From: Acanthochlamys bracteata
Taxonomy: Eukaryota; Streptophyta; Magnoliopsida; Pandanales; Velloziaceae
Reading direction: 5' to 3'
Length of the DNA: 64,000 nucleotides
Assembly: GCA_019914995.1 (NCBI GenBank)
Contig: CM034145.1
Location: forward strand, 5,153,262 to 5,217,261
Made by a program: the position numbers and the translations under genes. Position 1 is the stretch's first letter. Each line of letters starts with the position of its first letter. Below the pieces are notes generated by a model. That model ran no database searches. It saw only the letters and a list, made by a program, of their open reading frames with translations, and was not told the origin of the DNA. This document shows, piece by piece, positions 1 through 12,808 of this stretch.

Positions 1-2079
1 CAAAAAATGAAAATGCCAAGAAGATTCGTGGGTGAGTTTTTATTGGTTATGTATGTGTTTACATATTTATTAGGGCTTGGTGAGAGACGACTTTCGTTAA
101 CAAGTAGTTTATCAAGTTGGAGTTTTGGTTTAAAATATTAAGCAGTGAAGTGACCTCCCAACTGTTCAGATAGATAAATAATTGAAGAAAAACAAATTTT
201 GAAAATGCTTATTCAATTAAAAAATTGACAATGATAAATTGAGAGAAAAAACAAGGTAAAGCTTATATATAATAAAAGCGTATTTCAAACGTTTTTAATT
301 ATATTTTTTCAATAAAATTTTTAATTCAAAATAATTTATATATTTTAATTATATAAAAATTTAAAATTTCATTTTTATATATAAAATTTTAATTTTAATT
401 TTTTTATTTGTATATTTTTTAATATATTTATATTTGTTAATTTTTAAAAAAATTTTAAAATCTATAAATATAAAAATAAATTTTACTTTTATTTTATCTT
501 TTAAAAAAATTATTTTACTTTTTATTTTTATGAAATTTAATTGTATATATTTAAAATACGAAAACTTAATTACGTGCACACTTGCGTTATTCTTTTAGTC
601 TGTTGGGAGTAATTTTATGGTACCGATAAAGACGAACGACCTTACAAGAAGTTGTACGATAGAGACTTCCGATTTTAGAGATGAGTGATTATATCTATTA
701 TGGATAATGGAGTTAGTACATATAGGTTTTCTTTAAAATAAAACTTTTTTAAACAATAATTTTATGTAAAAATAAAACATTATATTATAAAAAATAATTT
801 TCTAAAATATTATAAAAAATTTATTTAAAATATTTTTAAAAAAATTAAATAAGAAATAATGCCAGAAGTACCGTCGGATATGCTGAGACAACGTGAGAAC
901 TAAAATTGATCCGTTCTTCAAGACAACGTGAGAACTTATTATAAAAGGACATGTTTATCTATCATCTAAATTTTACTTATTATAAATTAAATAAAAATTT
1001 TAAAATAAATATTTTTTATTAAATATATTTTTTAAAAATTTTAATTTTAATTTATTATTAATTAAATTAACATATAAATTTATTTCTATTTAAAATTTTT
1101 TATTTTTAATTTTAATTTTGTACATGTACTTTAAGTTTCTATTTTGTAATTAAATTTTGTAAATTTAAATTTTCGTTTTATTAATATGAATCGTGTTATT
1201 GTTTGGATAACGTTTCTGGTAGCGACGTAGACAAAAATTCATTTCTGGGGCATGTTATAACTTATAAGTGTCAATTTCACCTTTCGTTTAATTTTTTCAT
1301 TTCTCAAAAAAATTTAAATTTTTTTAAAATTCTGTAAACGTAAATTAATTATATACAAAAAGATTATATCTTAAGCAATTCTAAAGGACCTTTCGTTTTA
1401 GAAATGATAATAGTAACTTCGTCTTAGAAATTAATTTTTAAGCAATACCATTTTACCAACTTTTTTTTCTCAATAAATATTTTATTCTAAATACACTTTA
1501 CAGTAATAAAACTTTTAATTAATAAATATAAATAAAATTAATATATAATATTTTTATTTTTTAATTTAAAAATAAACGTACTTTTTGAAATTTAAATTAA
1601 AACTTTTAAAAATTTCTATGTTAAGTAATCCCGAGCGATCCGGTTGCCTTCATTGCTGTTTTGTGCACGGGAAGCAAAAAAGCAAAAGCAAAAACAGAAG
1701 GAAGCCCAACCACTCAATGGGCTAAAAAGCAATAAAAGAAAATGAGTATTGATTTCCTTGTTGGGCCATCTTCACTCATGAAAGAAACACTCGCTCTTTT
1801 TTTGTTGCCTTAATAATTTACATGACTATTATTATCTATAATTTGCTGCTCTTCATTTTTGTTTACTTTATACTCTGTTGTAATGAAATCCAATATTTTC
1901 ATAATTATTTAAACCAAAAACTATTTAGGAAATATTTAGACACTATTTTTTAGTTTTAAAAAAACTCTCATATTTTTTAGTAATTCTTTTGAGTATTTTA
2001 CAATTATTTTTAAAATTTAGAGAGTAAAGATAAATTGTATGCACTATAATTTTTAAGCGAGGGTATCTGGGATTGAATA

Positions 2080-2305
2080 TAAAATAAAATATTTTTGAAG
2101 TAAAAAATAGTTTATTGTTTTTAAAAATTGAGTTTTACTTTAAAAAAATAAATATATGTAATAAAAAAAATTTTAAGTAGAATTTTTTTATATTTTTTTA
2201 AAATTTTAAAAATATTTATAAAATATATATTAAAAAATATAATTAAAAATTAAAAATTTTGTTAAAAATTAAAAATTTTGTTAAAAAATAAAAAGTCAAA
2301 CGACC
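2080..2305. repeat. AT-rich MITE-like repeat (dispersed family, member 1)
   Basis: About 0.2 kb, almost only A and T, with long poly-A and poly-T blocks that can pair as an imperfect palindrome. It contains the family words TTTTTATATTTTT and AAAATATATATTAAAAAATA. The right boundary runs into a GTCAAACGACC-like end. Boundaries are approximate. Confidence 0.5.
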
Positions 2306-2604
2306 AGCTGGATCTACTCGATGAGAATTAAACAATTAATGCCCATTAATATTATTTTTACTATTTTATTTATTAAACAATTAACAATTTCAAAAGCTTC
2401 TTTCGTTTTGGTATATTAATAAATTTTTATAATAGTTTAAAAAAATTGAGATAGTAAAATTTATATATATAATTTTTATATTTTATTATTATTATTTTTT
2501 AATCAAAAATATAAAACTTCTTTTATAAAATATAATTAAAAAATTTATTTTAAAATTAATTTTTATAAATATTTTCAAATATTTCGTGACTTCTACGATG
2601 GAAA

Positions 2605-2790
2605 CAATAGTTGTAAAAATTGAATCGTACATTCGAATCGACCTAACAATTATTGATTTGAATAGTTAAATCGGTCCGAATTAATAATAAAATTATCTAT
2701 ACAATCGAACCGTTTTGACTTGTTTTAATCCGCTTCGAACTGCTTCAATTGATCGACTCGTTCGTGCGGATCAAATTGAGTTAAATTAAA
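2605..2790. repeat. GATCGG/GAACCG-rich repeat fragment
   Basis: Starts with ATAGTTGTAAAAATTG and continues with repeated AATCG, GGTCCG, CGAACCG and GATCAA words. These resemble the ends of the longer element at 4,306-5,103, whose right end reads ATAGTTGTGAGATCCGGACC on the minus strand. Probably a diverged or partial relative. No second inverted end could be paired. Confidence 0.35.
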
Positions 2791-3494
2791 TTTAAAAAAT
2801 TTTAAAATATAATATATTTAATATAAAAATAATTCTTAATAATTTTATATTTAAGTATAATAATATAAAAAATAAATTTGTTATATTTTGTTTGTAATAT
2901 TTATTATTAGTAATTTTTTAGTTTTTATATTATTAAGTCTGTTAAATTCTAAGAAAAATAATAAAATTATTATTAAAATAAAAAATTTCTTTTAAAATTT
3001 ATTATTTAAATACTTTTAGGATTCAGTATTTGTTTATTAATTTATTGTTTTATTCTTTCTAATAAAAAATAATAATACATTTTTTTTACTGGCATTAATA
3101 TTTTTAATTTGGCGGATCAATCTGCAGTATATTTGATCGGGACAATATTTTGTGAAACAATTGAATGCTTTTGGAACGGGAAGCAGAATCGAAACTGATG
3201 AGTCGTAAATAAGCGACCGGTGGAGGCGGTGGTAATTCACTTCGCTTCATAATTAAGAGCAGCAGCATCCAATCCAATCCAATATTTATTTGTACAGAAT
3301 CTCTTAAATGTTCGTCGCTTCGAAATTTATTATTTGTGTTACAGTTATAATAATCAATGCGTTTCTTCTCGCATTGACTCGTCAGTCTTTGTGTCTCAGA
3401 TTAGATTAGGGTGTATTTTAATCGGTAAGAAATAAATTAAAAATACTATTAATAAACTTTTAAAAGAATAATACTGTTACATAATTGATGAAGT

Positions 3495-3705
3495 ATTATT
3501 GAAGGTATTTAGAATTTTTTTGAAATAGAATTTTTTTTAAAATAAAAAAATATATAATAAAAAATCTCACTATGTAGAATTTGTTTTATAATTTTTATTT
3601 AATTTTTAAATAAAATTTTTTAATACTTATAAAATATATATTAAAAAAAACATAAAATTAAAAATTAAAAAATTATTTTTCTGATAATTTCAATCAAACA
3701 GCCCT
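3495..3705. repeat. AT-rich MITE-like repeat (member 2)
   Basis: Same architecture as the other members: TTTTTTTAAAATAAAAAA on the left, a central ACTATGTAGAATTTG block, then TTATAAAATATATATT and a right end leading into CCAATCAAACAGCC-like sequence. The central ACTATGTAGAATT/TTCTACGTAGT block recurs in many members and is the best family signature. Confidence 0.55.
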
Positions 3706-4305
3706 ATGTATTAGATTTATTAAAGATAACATTTTGCACTTGTAAATTAAAACTGAATGATATAGTGGCTAAAGATTTAAAAATGGAAGAACCAAAATGT
3801 TTGGTGTTATCTTTATCAAACGAAGAGCTTATTTTCCGTAATAGTTAGAGTTTCAAAAATATAATATATTTCAATTATCATTAAATTAAAAGTTTTATTT
3901 ATATTTTACTAGTCATAAATTATCATTTTACTTTTTAAAATTTTAAATTTTACTTTAAATCTAATTTAATTAATTTAAAAGTTAAAAATTAAAATCACTT
4001 TTAATTTATTTTTAAAATTTTGATTTTTGATATTTTATTTTTGTGAAACTCACTGTAATACATTTAAAACATACTCTAAGAGATTGATTATGATTGTTTA
4101 TAAAAATATGATTTTGGTAAAAGATTGATGATTTTTTTTTAAATGAGTCTGCTTTTTTAGATGAGAAAAAGTATACTTACAATAATATAACATATGATTT
4201 ACTCATATTTTCTCTTTTCTAATAATTTATAATTTACCTTCAAAAGTTTTTTATAAAAACAAAATAATAAAAAGAAGATAACAATTACTCCCAATAAGTG
4301 TTAGG

Positions 4306-5103
4306 AGCATATTTGTAAGAATCGGACCGAATATCGAACCGAAAAATTGTCTTGGTCACATTTTTCGGGTTCATTTTTCGGGTTGATCCGACGGATCAAT
4401 CGATCGAACCGTCGGATCAATAATATTAAAATATTTTTAATTAATAATATAATTATTATAGTAAAAAATCTACTGCTAATGATACTATTAATAATAATAG
4501 CAACAGTAATTATAGTAAAAAATTAGAGTATTTTTATTAAGACATTACTATCAATAACAACAGCAATAATAATCACAGCAAAAATTAAAATATTGCCACC
4601 ACCAATAACAATAATAATAACTAAATTTTATAATGAGAAATACTTAAATAAATTTAGGAGATTAGAAAATAATAAAATTATAAAATAGATAAATCATAAA
4701 ATAGATATAACTAATTTTTAGGTAATCATATTTGAATCTAACTATTTTACAATATAAAAATTTAAAAATCATTAATAATTGATATTTACAAATAAGAAAT
4801 AATTAATTATATTTTTGTATTATCACATTCAAATACAAAATCTAAACTACATATTATTTTTCAACATAGAACTATTAATAATTATTTTTATATTAAATAT
4901 ATCATCAATTAAAAATTTTTTAATTAATTTTTTAATTTTTTTTAACTCGGTTTGACTCGGACGGGCAGATCGATCGGATTGAAGCGGGTCAAAACGGATC
5001 GATTGCATAAACGGTTCTTTTGCAAATCCGAACCAGTTTACTGTCTGAATTGATAATTTTCGGATCGATCATAGCGGATCGGTCCGGATCTCACAACTAT
5101 GCT
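4306..5103. mobile_element. Putative non-autonomous DNA transposon with inverted ends
   Basis: The left end reads AGCATATTTGTAAGAATCGG. The right end, read on the minus strand, is AGCATAGTTGTGAGATCCGG, so the two are imperfect inverted repeats. Both subterminal regions are dense in GGATCGAT/GATCGGTCC words, and the middle is AT-rich with ATAATAATA runs and no ORF. The length, about 0.8 kb with no coding capacity, suggests a non-autonomous class II element, possibly hAT-like. I could not find a clean target-site duplication, so the boundaries and superfamily are inference. Confidence 0.45.
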
Positions 5104-5917
5104 TACGAGTTTGTTTGGCTTATTCGTAACAAAAATAATTTTACTATGAAAGTTTTATATAAATAATTTTTGTATTTACTTTATAAATTTTTTTTTTTTT
5201 TTGAACAAATAACACAAATATTAAGTCAACTCTACGTAATAAAATTGTACTTTGTTGAAACAAATACCGAAGAATCTTGAAAATCGTCAAAATTGTTTGA
5301 TTTGACATGGAGGGAAATATCAAACCAAAATATTTCTAGTTTCAGTTAATTATAAAGTTACTTTTCATTTACTTCATAGCCAATAAATTCTACCTCCATT
5401 TCCACCAGCTTACAATTACTACTTTAAATCAATTCCCATTCAATGTTTTCACCTGCTTCTTCCTCTTCAAAATATCAACACAAAAAGAAGAAAAAACAAC
5501 AAAAAGTGAAATCAAAACTTTTATTTGTTTTTAAAACTTTTAACTTTTGCTGATTTATTTTTTTTCTCTTTCACAATCAGACAAGTCAAGTTCACATTTC
5601 AATCTTGAAATCGAATATATATTGAAATAAATAGAATTAAAAAAAAAAAGAAACATGTTTTTTCCTACGTTTTTCGCGTTCTCTGTTTCTGAATCTTTTG
5701 GTTGTTCCCATACTTCAGAAGATTTGTTTCTTTTTTTCTCCCAAGAATAAAAACCCACCAATTCCACCCCCCAGCTCAATGCAGCTGTTTTCTTCTCCCT
5801 ATCCTCACAGGCAAACAACAAGAAGAGCTGAGCAAGAACAATCCGTGAACAACAACAACTAACCTCTCTTTCTTGCATTCTTTTGATTTCTTTGTACTGT
5901 TCAATCTGTTGTAAGAA

Positions 5918-8494
5918 ATGGGTTTTCTTTTGGTTACCCATTTTCTTGTTCTCTTCTTATTCTTCAACTGTTCCGTTTCTCAGCGCCCAAACACTGACAG
6001 CTTCTACATTTCAGATTTCTTGGTAAAGATGGGATTTTCAGTTGCTTCTTCTTTGTCACCTAGCAGTGAAGTTATTTCGTCAGTTTGTTCAATGAATGGA
6101 GTTGTCTGTGATTCAGAGAAGGAAAAGGTTTTCAGCTTTTCAGCTTCTGGGCTAGGTCTTTCCGGCGAAATGCCGGAGAACACAATCGGAAAGCTTTCGG
6201 AATTACAGAGCTTAGACCTTAGTGGCAACAACATCTCCAGTCTCTCTTCGGATTTCTGGGGACTTGGTAGTTCTTTGAAAAGTTTAAATCTTTCTTCTAA
6301 CGATATTGCTGGTTATCTCCCTAACAATATAGGCAATTTTGGGAAGTTAGAAAGCCTTGATCTTTCCTGCAATAGGCTCTCAGGTGAAATTCCGACAGGG
6401 CTCGGCTCGGCTTTCAGTTTGAAGCATCTCAATCTCAGTGGCAATTTCTTTGAAGGAAGAATACAAGATTCTTTACTTGTTGGATTGAAGTCGTTAGTTT
6501 CAGTTGATCTTTCAAGAAACAAGCTGAATGGAAGTGTTCCTGAAAGTTTCAGTAATGAATTGGAAGCTTTAGATTTGTCAGGGAACCAGTTCCATGGAAG
6601 AATGCCCAACATTTCTAACTTGGTAAAGATTAACTATCTCAATCTTTCCAACAATTTGTTCCAGGGTTCAGTTCTTGGAGTGTTTCAACAAAGTTTGAAG
6701 GTGATTGATCTGAGTAACAATCAACTAGATGGACATTTCTCTCAGGTAAATCTCAACACAAGCTTCACTTGGTTTTCTTCATTGGTGTACTTAGATTTAT
6801 CTGGAAATCAACTCAGTGGAGATTTCATCAGTGATTGGAATGGTTTTCTATCACTCAAGCATCTTAATCTTGCTTGCAATAGATTTTCTCACCAGAAATT
6901 CCCTATGATTGATAAACTCAGTGGGTTGGAGTACGTAAACTTGTCGAAAACTGGCATAGAAGGCCGAATTCCTGATGAACTTTCTCAGCTAGGTAAAATT
7001 AGAGTGCTAGATTTATCGCGGAACCGTTTGACTGGTAGTGTACCAGATTTGAATGTTGCAAGCGTTGCTGTGTTGGATTTGTCCGTGAACAATCTGAGCG
7101 GGGAAATTCCTCCTGCATTGCAAGCCAAATTACTGACAATGGAGAGGTTCAACTTCTCGTACAACAATATCACATTCTGTGCTTCAAATTTCTCTCCTAG
7201 GTTACTTAAAACTGCATTCATCGGTTCGCAGAATGATTGTCCCATTGCTGCAAATCCAGAGCTCATCAAAAGAAACCAATCAAAACATAGAGGACTAAAG
7301 CTTGCATTGGTCATAGCATTAGCAGCTTTCTTCGTGATGTTAGCTTTCATATGTATTGCATTTGGATTAAGAAAGAGAACCAGAGCATGGGCAGTGAAGC
7401 AATTATCGTACAAGGAAGATCAGAACATTTCAGGACCATTCTCATTCCAAACAGATTCAACTAAATGGGTTGCAGATGTTAAGAGTGCTAATTCTGTTCC
7501 TGTAGTTGTATTTGAGAAGCCATTGGTGAACTTGACGTTCACTGACCTACTGAGCGCGACTTCTAATTTCGACCGTGGAACATTGCTGGCAGAAGGACGA
7601 TTCGGACCTGTTTACAGAGGGTTTCTTCCTGGAGGGTTTCATGTTGCAGTGAAAGTTTTAGTTCATGGTTCAACATTGACAGAGCACGAAGCAGCAAAAG
7701 AGCTAGAACGTCTTGGCCAAATCAAGCACCCCAACCTAGTTCCTCTTGTGGGCTATTGCTTAGCAGGCGATCAGAGAATCGCCATCTATGAGTACATGGA
7801 GAATGGAAACCTGCAGAATTTGCTACATGATCTACCATTGGGAGTACAAATGACAGAAGATTGGAGTAACGATACATGGGATGATGGTCAAGATGGTGTG
7901 CAAAGCATAACAACCGAAGGTTTGACAACATGGAGATTCAGGCACAAGATTGCATTAGGTACCGCAAGGGCGCTAGCATTCCTGCATCATGGATGCTTCC
8001 CTCAGATAGTACACAGGGATGTTAAGGCAAGCAGCGTTTATCTTGACTCCACATTGGAGCCAAGACTATCAGATTTCGGGCTTGGAAAAGTTGTATGTAA
8101 CGAGTTAGAGGATGAAATTTCACGTGGATCACCAGGATATACACCGCCTGAATTCAATGAAACAGAAACCTGCCAAGCTACTTCGAAATCAGACGTGTAT
8201 TGCTTTGGGGTGATTCTGTTTGAGTTGGTTACAGGGAAGAAACCGTTGGGCGATGAATACCCAGATGAGAAAGAGACTAGTTTGGTAGGCTGGGCTCGGG
8301 CATTGGTGAGGAAGAATCAAGGAATGAAAGCAATTGATCCGAAAATTCGAGAGACTGGACTGGAGAAGCAGATGGAAGAAGCTCTAAGGATTGCATACTT
8401 GTGTACTGCTGACTTGCTTTCAAAGAGACCAACAATGCAGCAGATTGTGGGTTTACTGAAAGATATTGAACCTGTTCTTGTACAAGATCAGTGA
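5918..8494 (+). CDS. LRR receptor-like kinase, At2g24230/At5g58150 type
   Basis: Single-exon, 858-residue plasma-membrane receptor-like kinase. The first ATG of the long frame (5,918) is followed by a hydrophobic signal peptide of about 21 residues ending near VSQ. An extracellular domain of leucine-rich repeats (many LxxLDLSxN units, about residues 70-420) follows, then one transmembrane helix (about 462-484) with a KR-rich stop-transfer segment, and a cytoplasmic kinase domain from about 537 to the C-terminus. The VAVK lysine is K579, HRD is 699-701 and DFG is 719-721. Two kinase positions are unusual: the glycine loop begins Ala558 (AEGRFG) instead of Gly, and the Asn expected five residues after the HRD Asp is Ser706. 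From memory, the Arabidopsis relatives share the HRDVKASS form. The ligand is unknown. No intron is needed. The frame is intact to the TGA at 8,492-8,494. Confidence 0.95.
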   Translation: MGFLLVTHFLVLFLFFNCSVSQRPNTDSFYISDFLVKMGFSVASSLSPSSEVISSVCSMNGVVCDSEKEKVFSFSASGLGLSGEMPENTIGKLSELQSLDLSGNNISSLSSDFWGLGSSLKSLNLSSNDIAGYLPNNIGNFGKLESLDLSCNRLSGEIPTGLGSAFSLKHLNLSGNFFEGRIQDSLLVGLKSLVSVDLSRNKLNGSVPESFSNELEALDLSGNQFHGRMPNISNLVKINYLNLSNNLFQGSVLGVFQQSLKVIDLSNNQLDGHFSQVNLNTSFTWFSSLVYLDLSGNQLSGDFISDWNGFLSLKHLNLACNRFSHQKFPMIDKLSGLEYVNLSKTGIEGRIPDELSQLGKIRVLDLSRNRLTGSVPDLNVASVAVLDLSVNNLSGEIPPALQAKLLTMERFNFSYNNITFCASNFSPRLLKTAFIGSQNDCPIAANPELIKRNQSKHRGLKLALVIALAAFFVMLAFICIAFGLRKRTRAWAVKQLSYKEDQNISGPFSFQTDSTKWVADVKSANSVPVVVFEKPLVNLTFTDLLSATSNFDRGTLLAEGRFGPVYRGFLPGGFHVAVKVLVHGSTLTEHEAAKELERLGQIKHPNLVPLVGYCLAGDQRIAIYEYMENGNLQNLLHDLPLGVQMTEDWSNDTWDDGQDGVQSITTEGLTTWRFRHKIALGTARALAFLHHGCFPQIVHRDVKASSVYLDSTLEPRLSDFGLGKVVCNELEDEISRGSPGYTPPEFNETETCQATSKSDVYCFGVILFELVTGKKPLGDEYPDEKETSLVGWARALVRKNQGMKAIDPKIRETGLEKQMEEALRIAYLCTADLLSKRPTMQQIVGLLKDIEPVLVQDQ

Positions 8495-8699
8495 TTTTTG
8501 GTTGTGAAATGTTTCTTTTTTAGCTTACCTTGTTATGTTAATGCTCGTAACATTAGAGAAAGAAAATGTTTCTTTTCACTAACTTCACTTTTTTCTCTCT
8601 TCCTGACTATTGTGCTAATGCCTTCTTGTTGAATTGATGAGAAAATTTCAATTTTCCTCATGAATAACGAATGAAAGCTATAAAACGTTCCCTTGTTTC

Positions 8700-11600
8700 T
8701 GCTGCTTCGTTAACTTTCGGAAGTGCCTAAAATAAAGAACTTTTTAGAATAGAGTTTATTTTAAAATTTTAGCCAAACAGTATTCTCAACTTTTCAAATT
8801 ATCCGTCTTTAGACTAAACAAATAATCTATAATTTAATATAACCTATATCAATATTAATCCTCAACATTTCAAAGCATCAACAGATAAGCAGTATACAGT
8901 ATCGATAAAAAATATCACGTATATCAATATAAAAATACTACTTAATTAATAAAAATAATATAAACTATAAAAGGAGAGTTCCTGTTTTTCTATTTACATA
9001 TTTATATATTTTTTTCACGATGAAAACTTAGGCTTTTGGAGATCTTTTTTTTTCAATTTTTTATTTATATTTTTTAATAAAATATTTAAAATATTTTATA
9101 AAATATTAAAAAAATTTAATAATTTACTTTTTTAAAATATTTATTTTCAATATCCTTTTAATTTTTCTATTTTTTTTGTTTTGACTTGATTTGTGAAACG
9201 AATCCAATCATAACATGAGTAACATTGTTACACTATTTTATTAGTATTTAAGTATAAGTCCATTTTTAGTTTGTTAGATTTTGAATTGAAACAGGCATTG
9301 ATTAATCATGACTTAGAAACTTTCGATTGGCGAGTTCATCATATATCAAACCAAACAAGGCCCATAATTGTTGCCATTAACTATTCCCACACAATGATTT
9401 CTACCTACATAAAAGGGTGCATTTTTTTGCACACCAAAAATATTTCTGTTCTACTAAAAAATTATTTTTAATTTATTTTTAATAAAAAAAATATATCACT
9501 TTCATTAATAGTATTTTTATAATTTATTTTAAAAAAATTCACTTTCGAAATTAAAAAAACTCACACAAAATGCATCGTACAGTTTCGTTAAATTTATAAG
9601 AAATTTATAAGAAATTCAACAACTGACAATATTAGTTAATGCTTGCTTCATACTTAATCATCTCGGTTGTTTGAAAAAAAAACATCAAAGACGCAATAAT
9701 GTCTAACAAACAAACATCTTCCAAGAACATTTGTTAGGTAAAGAAATAATGGTTGCTATTCTTTGACTTATAATAATAACTCACCAACATTGATTAAAAC
9801 TTCTTCTCTGAGACATTGCTCGGACGTCGTGCAAAGTTTTCGATTTGAGTTCGAGTTCATATGGTTTAGGGTTTTTAATGAGCTGTTAGCTCGGATGTTT
9901 AGGAATATTTTAAAAAAACTTTTATGGAATAAAAAAGTTTTAAAATTTTCTAAAAAATAAAATTTATTTTTATTTAAATAATAATAACAAAATAAATAAT
10001 AATAAAGTCTCATGACATATGATAAGATTTATTTATAATTTCTGAAATTTATAAAATATAATAACATATTTATAAAAAATATATAATTAAAAATTAAAAT
10101 AAAAAGAGTTTATAATGAATGCTAAATAAAAACTAGATTGAATGAGATGTTAGAGCGCATTCTTAATTTGATTTATTAAAAATATTTATTATAATTTAAG
10201 TTATTATAAATAATTTCTTAGGAGTAGGTTTAATATTTATATTTTTGGTAATTGAAATTGAGCTGAAAATAATTTTATTTTTTTTGTAGTTAAAAGAAAA
10301 CTAAAACTAACTTATTAGTATAAAAAAGTAGTTATGAATGTGAAAAGAATACGCTTTTAATTGCACTAGCTAATTTAGTTAAGTTGGAGCTGAAAAGATG
10401 CATCTTTTTAAAAAATAACTGAAGTTTTTGTTTTTTATTATATATGTGTATAATGAGCATACATATAGTTTTTGTTATTAACAAAACTCTATAAATGACT
10501 ATTTTATGATAGATTTTTAACTAGAAAAATAAAGATTAAATTTTAATTCTTTTCAAATGTCTATATGTTTGATTTAAAATTTCCACTAATTCATTACTTA
10601 TAGATTATAAGTTAGTAACAAAATATGCAAAACTTATAGTTCATATTGTAAGACCTAAGTAAGTATATTTAATATATTAATGAATTTCTTATATATCTTG
10701 AATTGTTTAGAAAGATTATTGTCTTATATTATCATGTGATAAAATAATATCTTTTTTCGAATTTCTTCGTAGTTTGTTAAGAGTTAATTAATTTAACATG
10801 CATGTCCTCTAGTGAACGTTGGCATTGCGTATGATTCATTTTTTTATGGTTTCGTTTCAACGTCTCAGTTTTTAATAAATTTTTACACTATTTTTAAAAT
10901 AAATAAATTTTAATATATACAGATAAATTATATATTATAAAGTTTTTGTTTCTTTAATTAAAATAAAATCGTTTTACAAAAAACTTCATCATGAGTATTG
11001 GGCTTTAGCCCTTCACCATTGATGATGAGGCCCTACTAGATCCAATTAAAAACTAAGAAATTTGCTTGGATGGAAGCCTGCTTTTCCTTGTGTCCACGTT
11101 CTCACCAAATTTACGTGTTTTAAATTTTTTTTTAAATATAAAATATTTTTATTTTTTATATAAAAATAATAAGTAATAAAAAATTTACTATGTAGAATAT
11201 TTTATATTTTTAAATAAATTCTCTAAATATTTATAAAAAGTGTATTGAAAAAAATGAACTAAAAAATTTAAAAATTATTTTAAAAAAAAATTAGCTAGAT
11301 GCCAGTGTGTAAAATTTTAGAGTCATATTTGACTTTTTTTTTATTTCTTTTCATTCGAATTTTTATTTTATATATTTTTTAATAAATTATTTATTGTACT
11401 TTATATATTTTATTTTAAAATTTCAAAAAATATAAAAACATTCTAAGATCTTGATATTGATTATTTCTATATTTGAAGTAAGAAAAATATAAATTATTTT
11501 CTAAAAAAGAATAAAAATATTTTTATTTTAAAAAAATTAGTTTCAAAAGCTCCAGACGATAAATTAATTCAAGTTTTATGACATAAAATTTACTTTCGAC

Positions 11601-12390
11601 TTGCTTTTAATAAAAGAATAAATACAAAATCTAAATCAATTTTTCTTACAAAAGTTTTGACTTTCAATAATGAAATTTAAAACTAAAAACTCACTTTGCA
11701 TTATAAAAACCTAGACTCACATTTACACTTCATTTAAAATAATTTATTTTTTTATAAATTTATTTTTTGTGACTCATTTAATAGCAGTAAATACCTAAGA
11801 AAAGACTACATATATAGTTTGACAAAAAAGAGTTGGCAACAATGGCAAGATAATATTGCCTCCGTAATGATTTCTTGACTTTATAATTTGAATTTATTAT
11901 TATATTTTTTATAATAATGTTTTTTATTTAATTTTCTTTTTGAAAACTTACTCAAAAAAATCACTTTTTATAAAAAAAAAAACAACAGTTCAAAAGTAGA
12001 ATACTAAATTGAGATACATTCAACAGAATAAAAATATACCAAATAATATAAATTTAAAAACTCTTAAATCATAATTTGAGCTAGAGTTATATATACGGAC
12101 TCTCATAATTAGCAGAAAAAGATACGATCAAATTTGGATTAAAATAGTAACAATTTAATTTTATGATAATAGCAAGTTAGGTTAATTAAAGATTCTTTAA
12201 TATTACTATTCTCTATATTAATTAAGATACTAAATTTCTTAACAAATCTTTTTAATAACTAATTGATTTCCAAAAGAAAAACAAAAAATTAGAATTAGAA
12301 TTCAACTAACCTTTTCATAACTTTCTTCCTTCTAATAATCACCATTCGTCTTTGTGGGCATAAAATTAGAATCAAATACCTTTGATTAGG
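8700..12390. other. AT-rich intergenic region between RLK and eIF5A
   Basis: Begins beyond the probable 3' UTR of the kinase gene. It is mostly A/T with no credible exon. Short open frames near 9,270 and 9,770 lack splice context and family resemblance. It holds one recognisable AT-rich MITE-like repeat (about 11,110-11,310) and further low-complexity poly-A/poly-T stretches. A less biased patch at 10,980-11,100 shows nothing recognisable. Confidence 0.6.
11110..11310. repeat. AT-rich MITE-like repeat (member 3)
   Basis: Contains the family signature TTTACTATGTAGAAT between A-rich and T-rich arms, followed by TATTTATAAAAAGTGTATTG, which resembles the matching part of members 2 and 4. Boundaries are approximate. 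Confidence 0.5.
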
Positions 12391-12397
12391 CTCCATT

Positions 12398-12717
12398 TGG
12401 GCTTCTAGCGAAGCCCACTAATCTTATCCAAATAAATCCTGGCCCACTCTCTAACATGACCGCATTGTGCGGGCACTCTCGGACCGTTCACAGCTGTTCG
12501 ATTTAATCGGTTCACAAAACCAAAGAAATTAGAAAACGTGTCAATATTATCATTATTAGCGTTATCATATTACAACATAATAACATTTCCTTAAATTAGC
12601 TTAATTGTTAATGAATGTTTAAAACGAAGTTGTCTTGTGAACAAAACTGAACCCGAACCGGAAATAAGAGTTAAGCCGAACCTGGTTCAGCGCGAAAACC
12701 CTAGCTGTGTATATATA
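12398..12717 (+). promoter_or_regulatory. eIF5A promoter: site II motifs, telo-box and TATA box
   Basis: Three TGGGCY-type site II elements are visible: TGGGCT at 12,398, AGCCCA at 12,412 and GGCCCA at 12,441 (the last two on the minus strand). A telo-box, AAACCCTAG, lies at 12,696-12,704, followed at once by TATATATA at 12,710-12,717. Telo-box plus site II is the known arrangement of plant translation and proliferation genes, which fits eIF5A. The TATA position predicts transcription starting near 12,740-12,750, about 60 bases before the ATG. The start site is inferred. Confidence 0.6.
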
Positions 12718-12808
12718 CAGCAACAAGAAGAAAACATTTCGCTATTTTGTTGTTATCCTTTACTTCTGTTACTCTCCAGGTGTTCGAGGAATTGCCTCAA
12801 GAGAAAAC

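Larger units (their letters stand above)
1..5500. other. AT-rich intergenic region without a supportable gene
   Basis: No credible coding region is visible. The open frames here are short and made of Lys/Ile/Phe/Asn-rich translations of A/T runs, as expected by chance. The block holds at least two AT-rich MITE-like repeats, a fragment rich in GATCGG/GAACCG words, and one longer element with inverted ends, each listed separately. A less AT-biased patch at about 3,100-3,420 has no convincing exon. The first 60 bases could be the edge of a gene further left, but nothing supports this. Confidence 0.7.

Noticed and set aside
361-579. 72-codon minus-strand open frame
   Set aside because: Composed of Lys/Ile/Phe from A/T runs; no domain, splice or promoter context.
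3037-3240. 67-codon minus-strand open frame in a less AT-rich patch
   Set aside because: No recognisable motif and no supporting exon nearby; composition explains the open frame.
5555-5967. Minus-strand open frames upstream of and over the RLK start
   Set aside because: Antisense to the RLK leader and signal peptide; not family-like.
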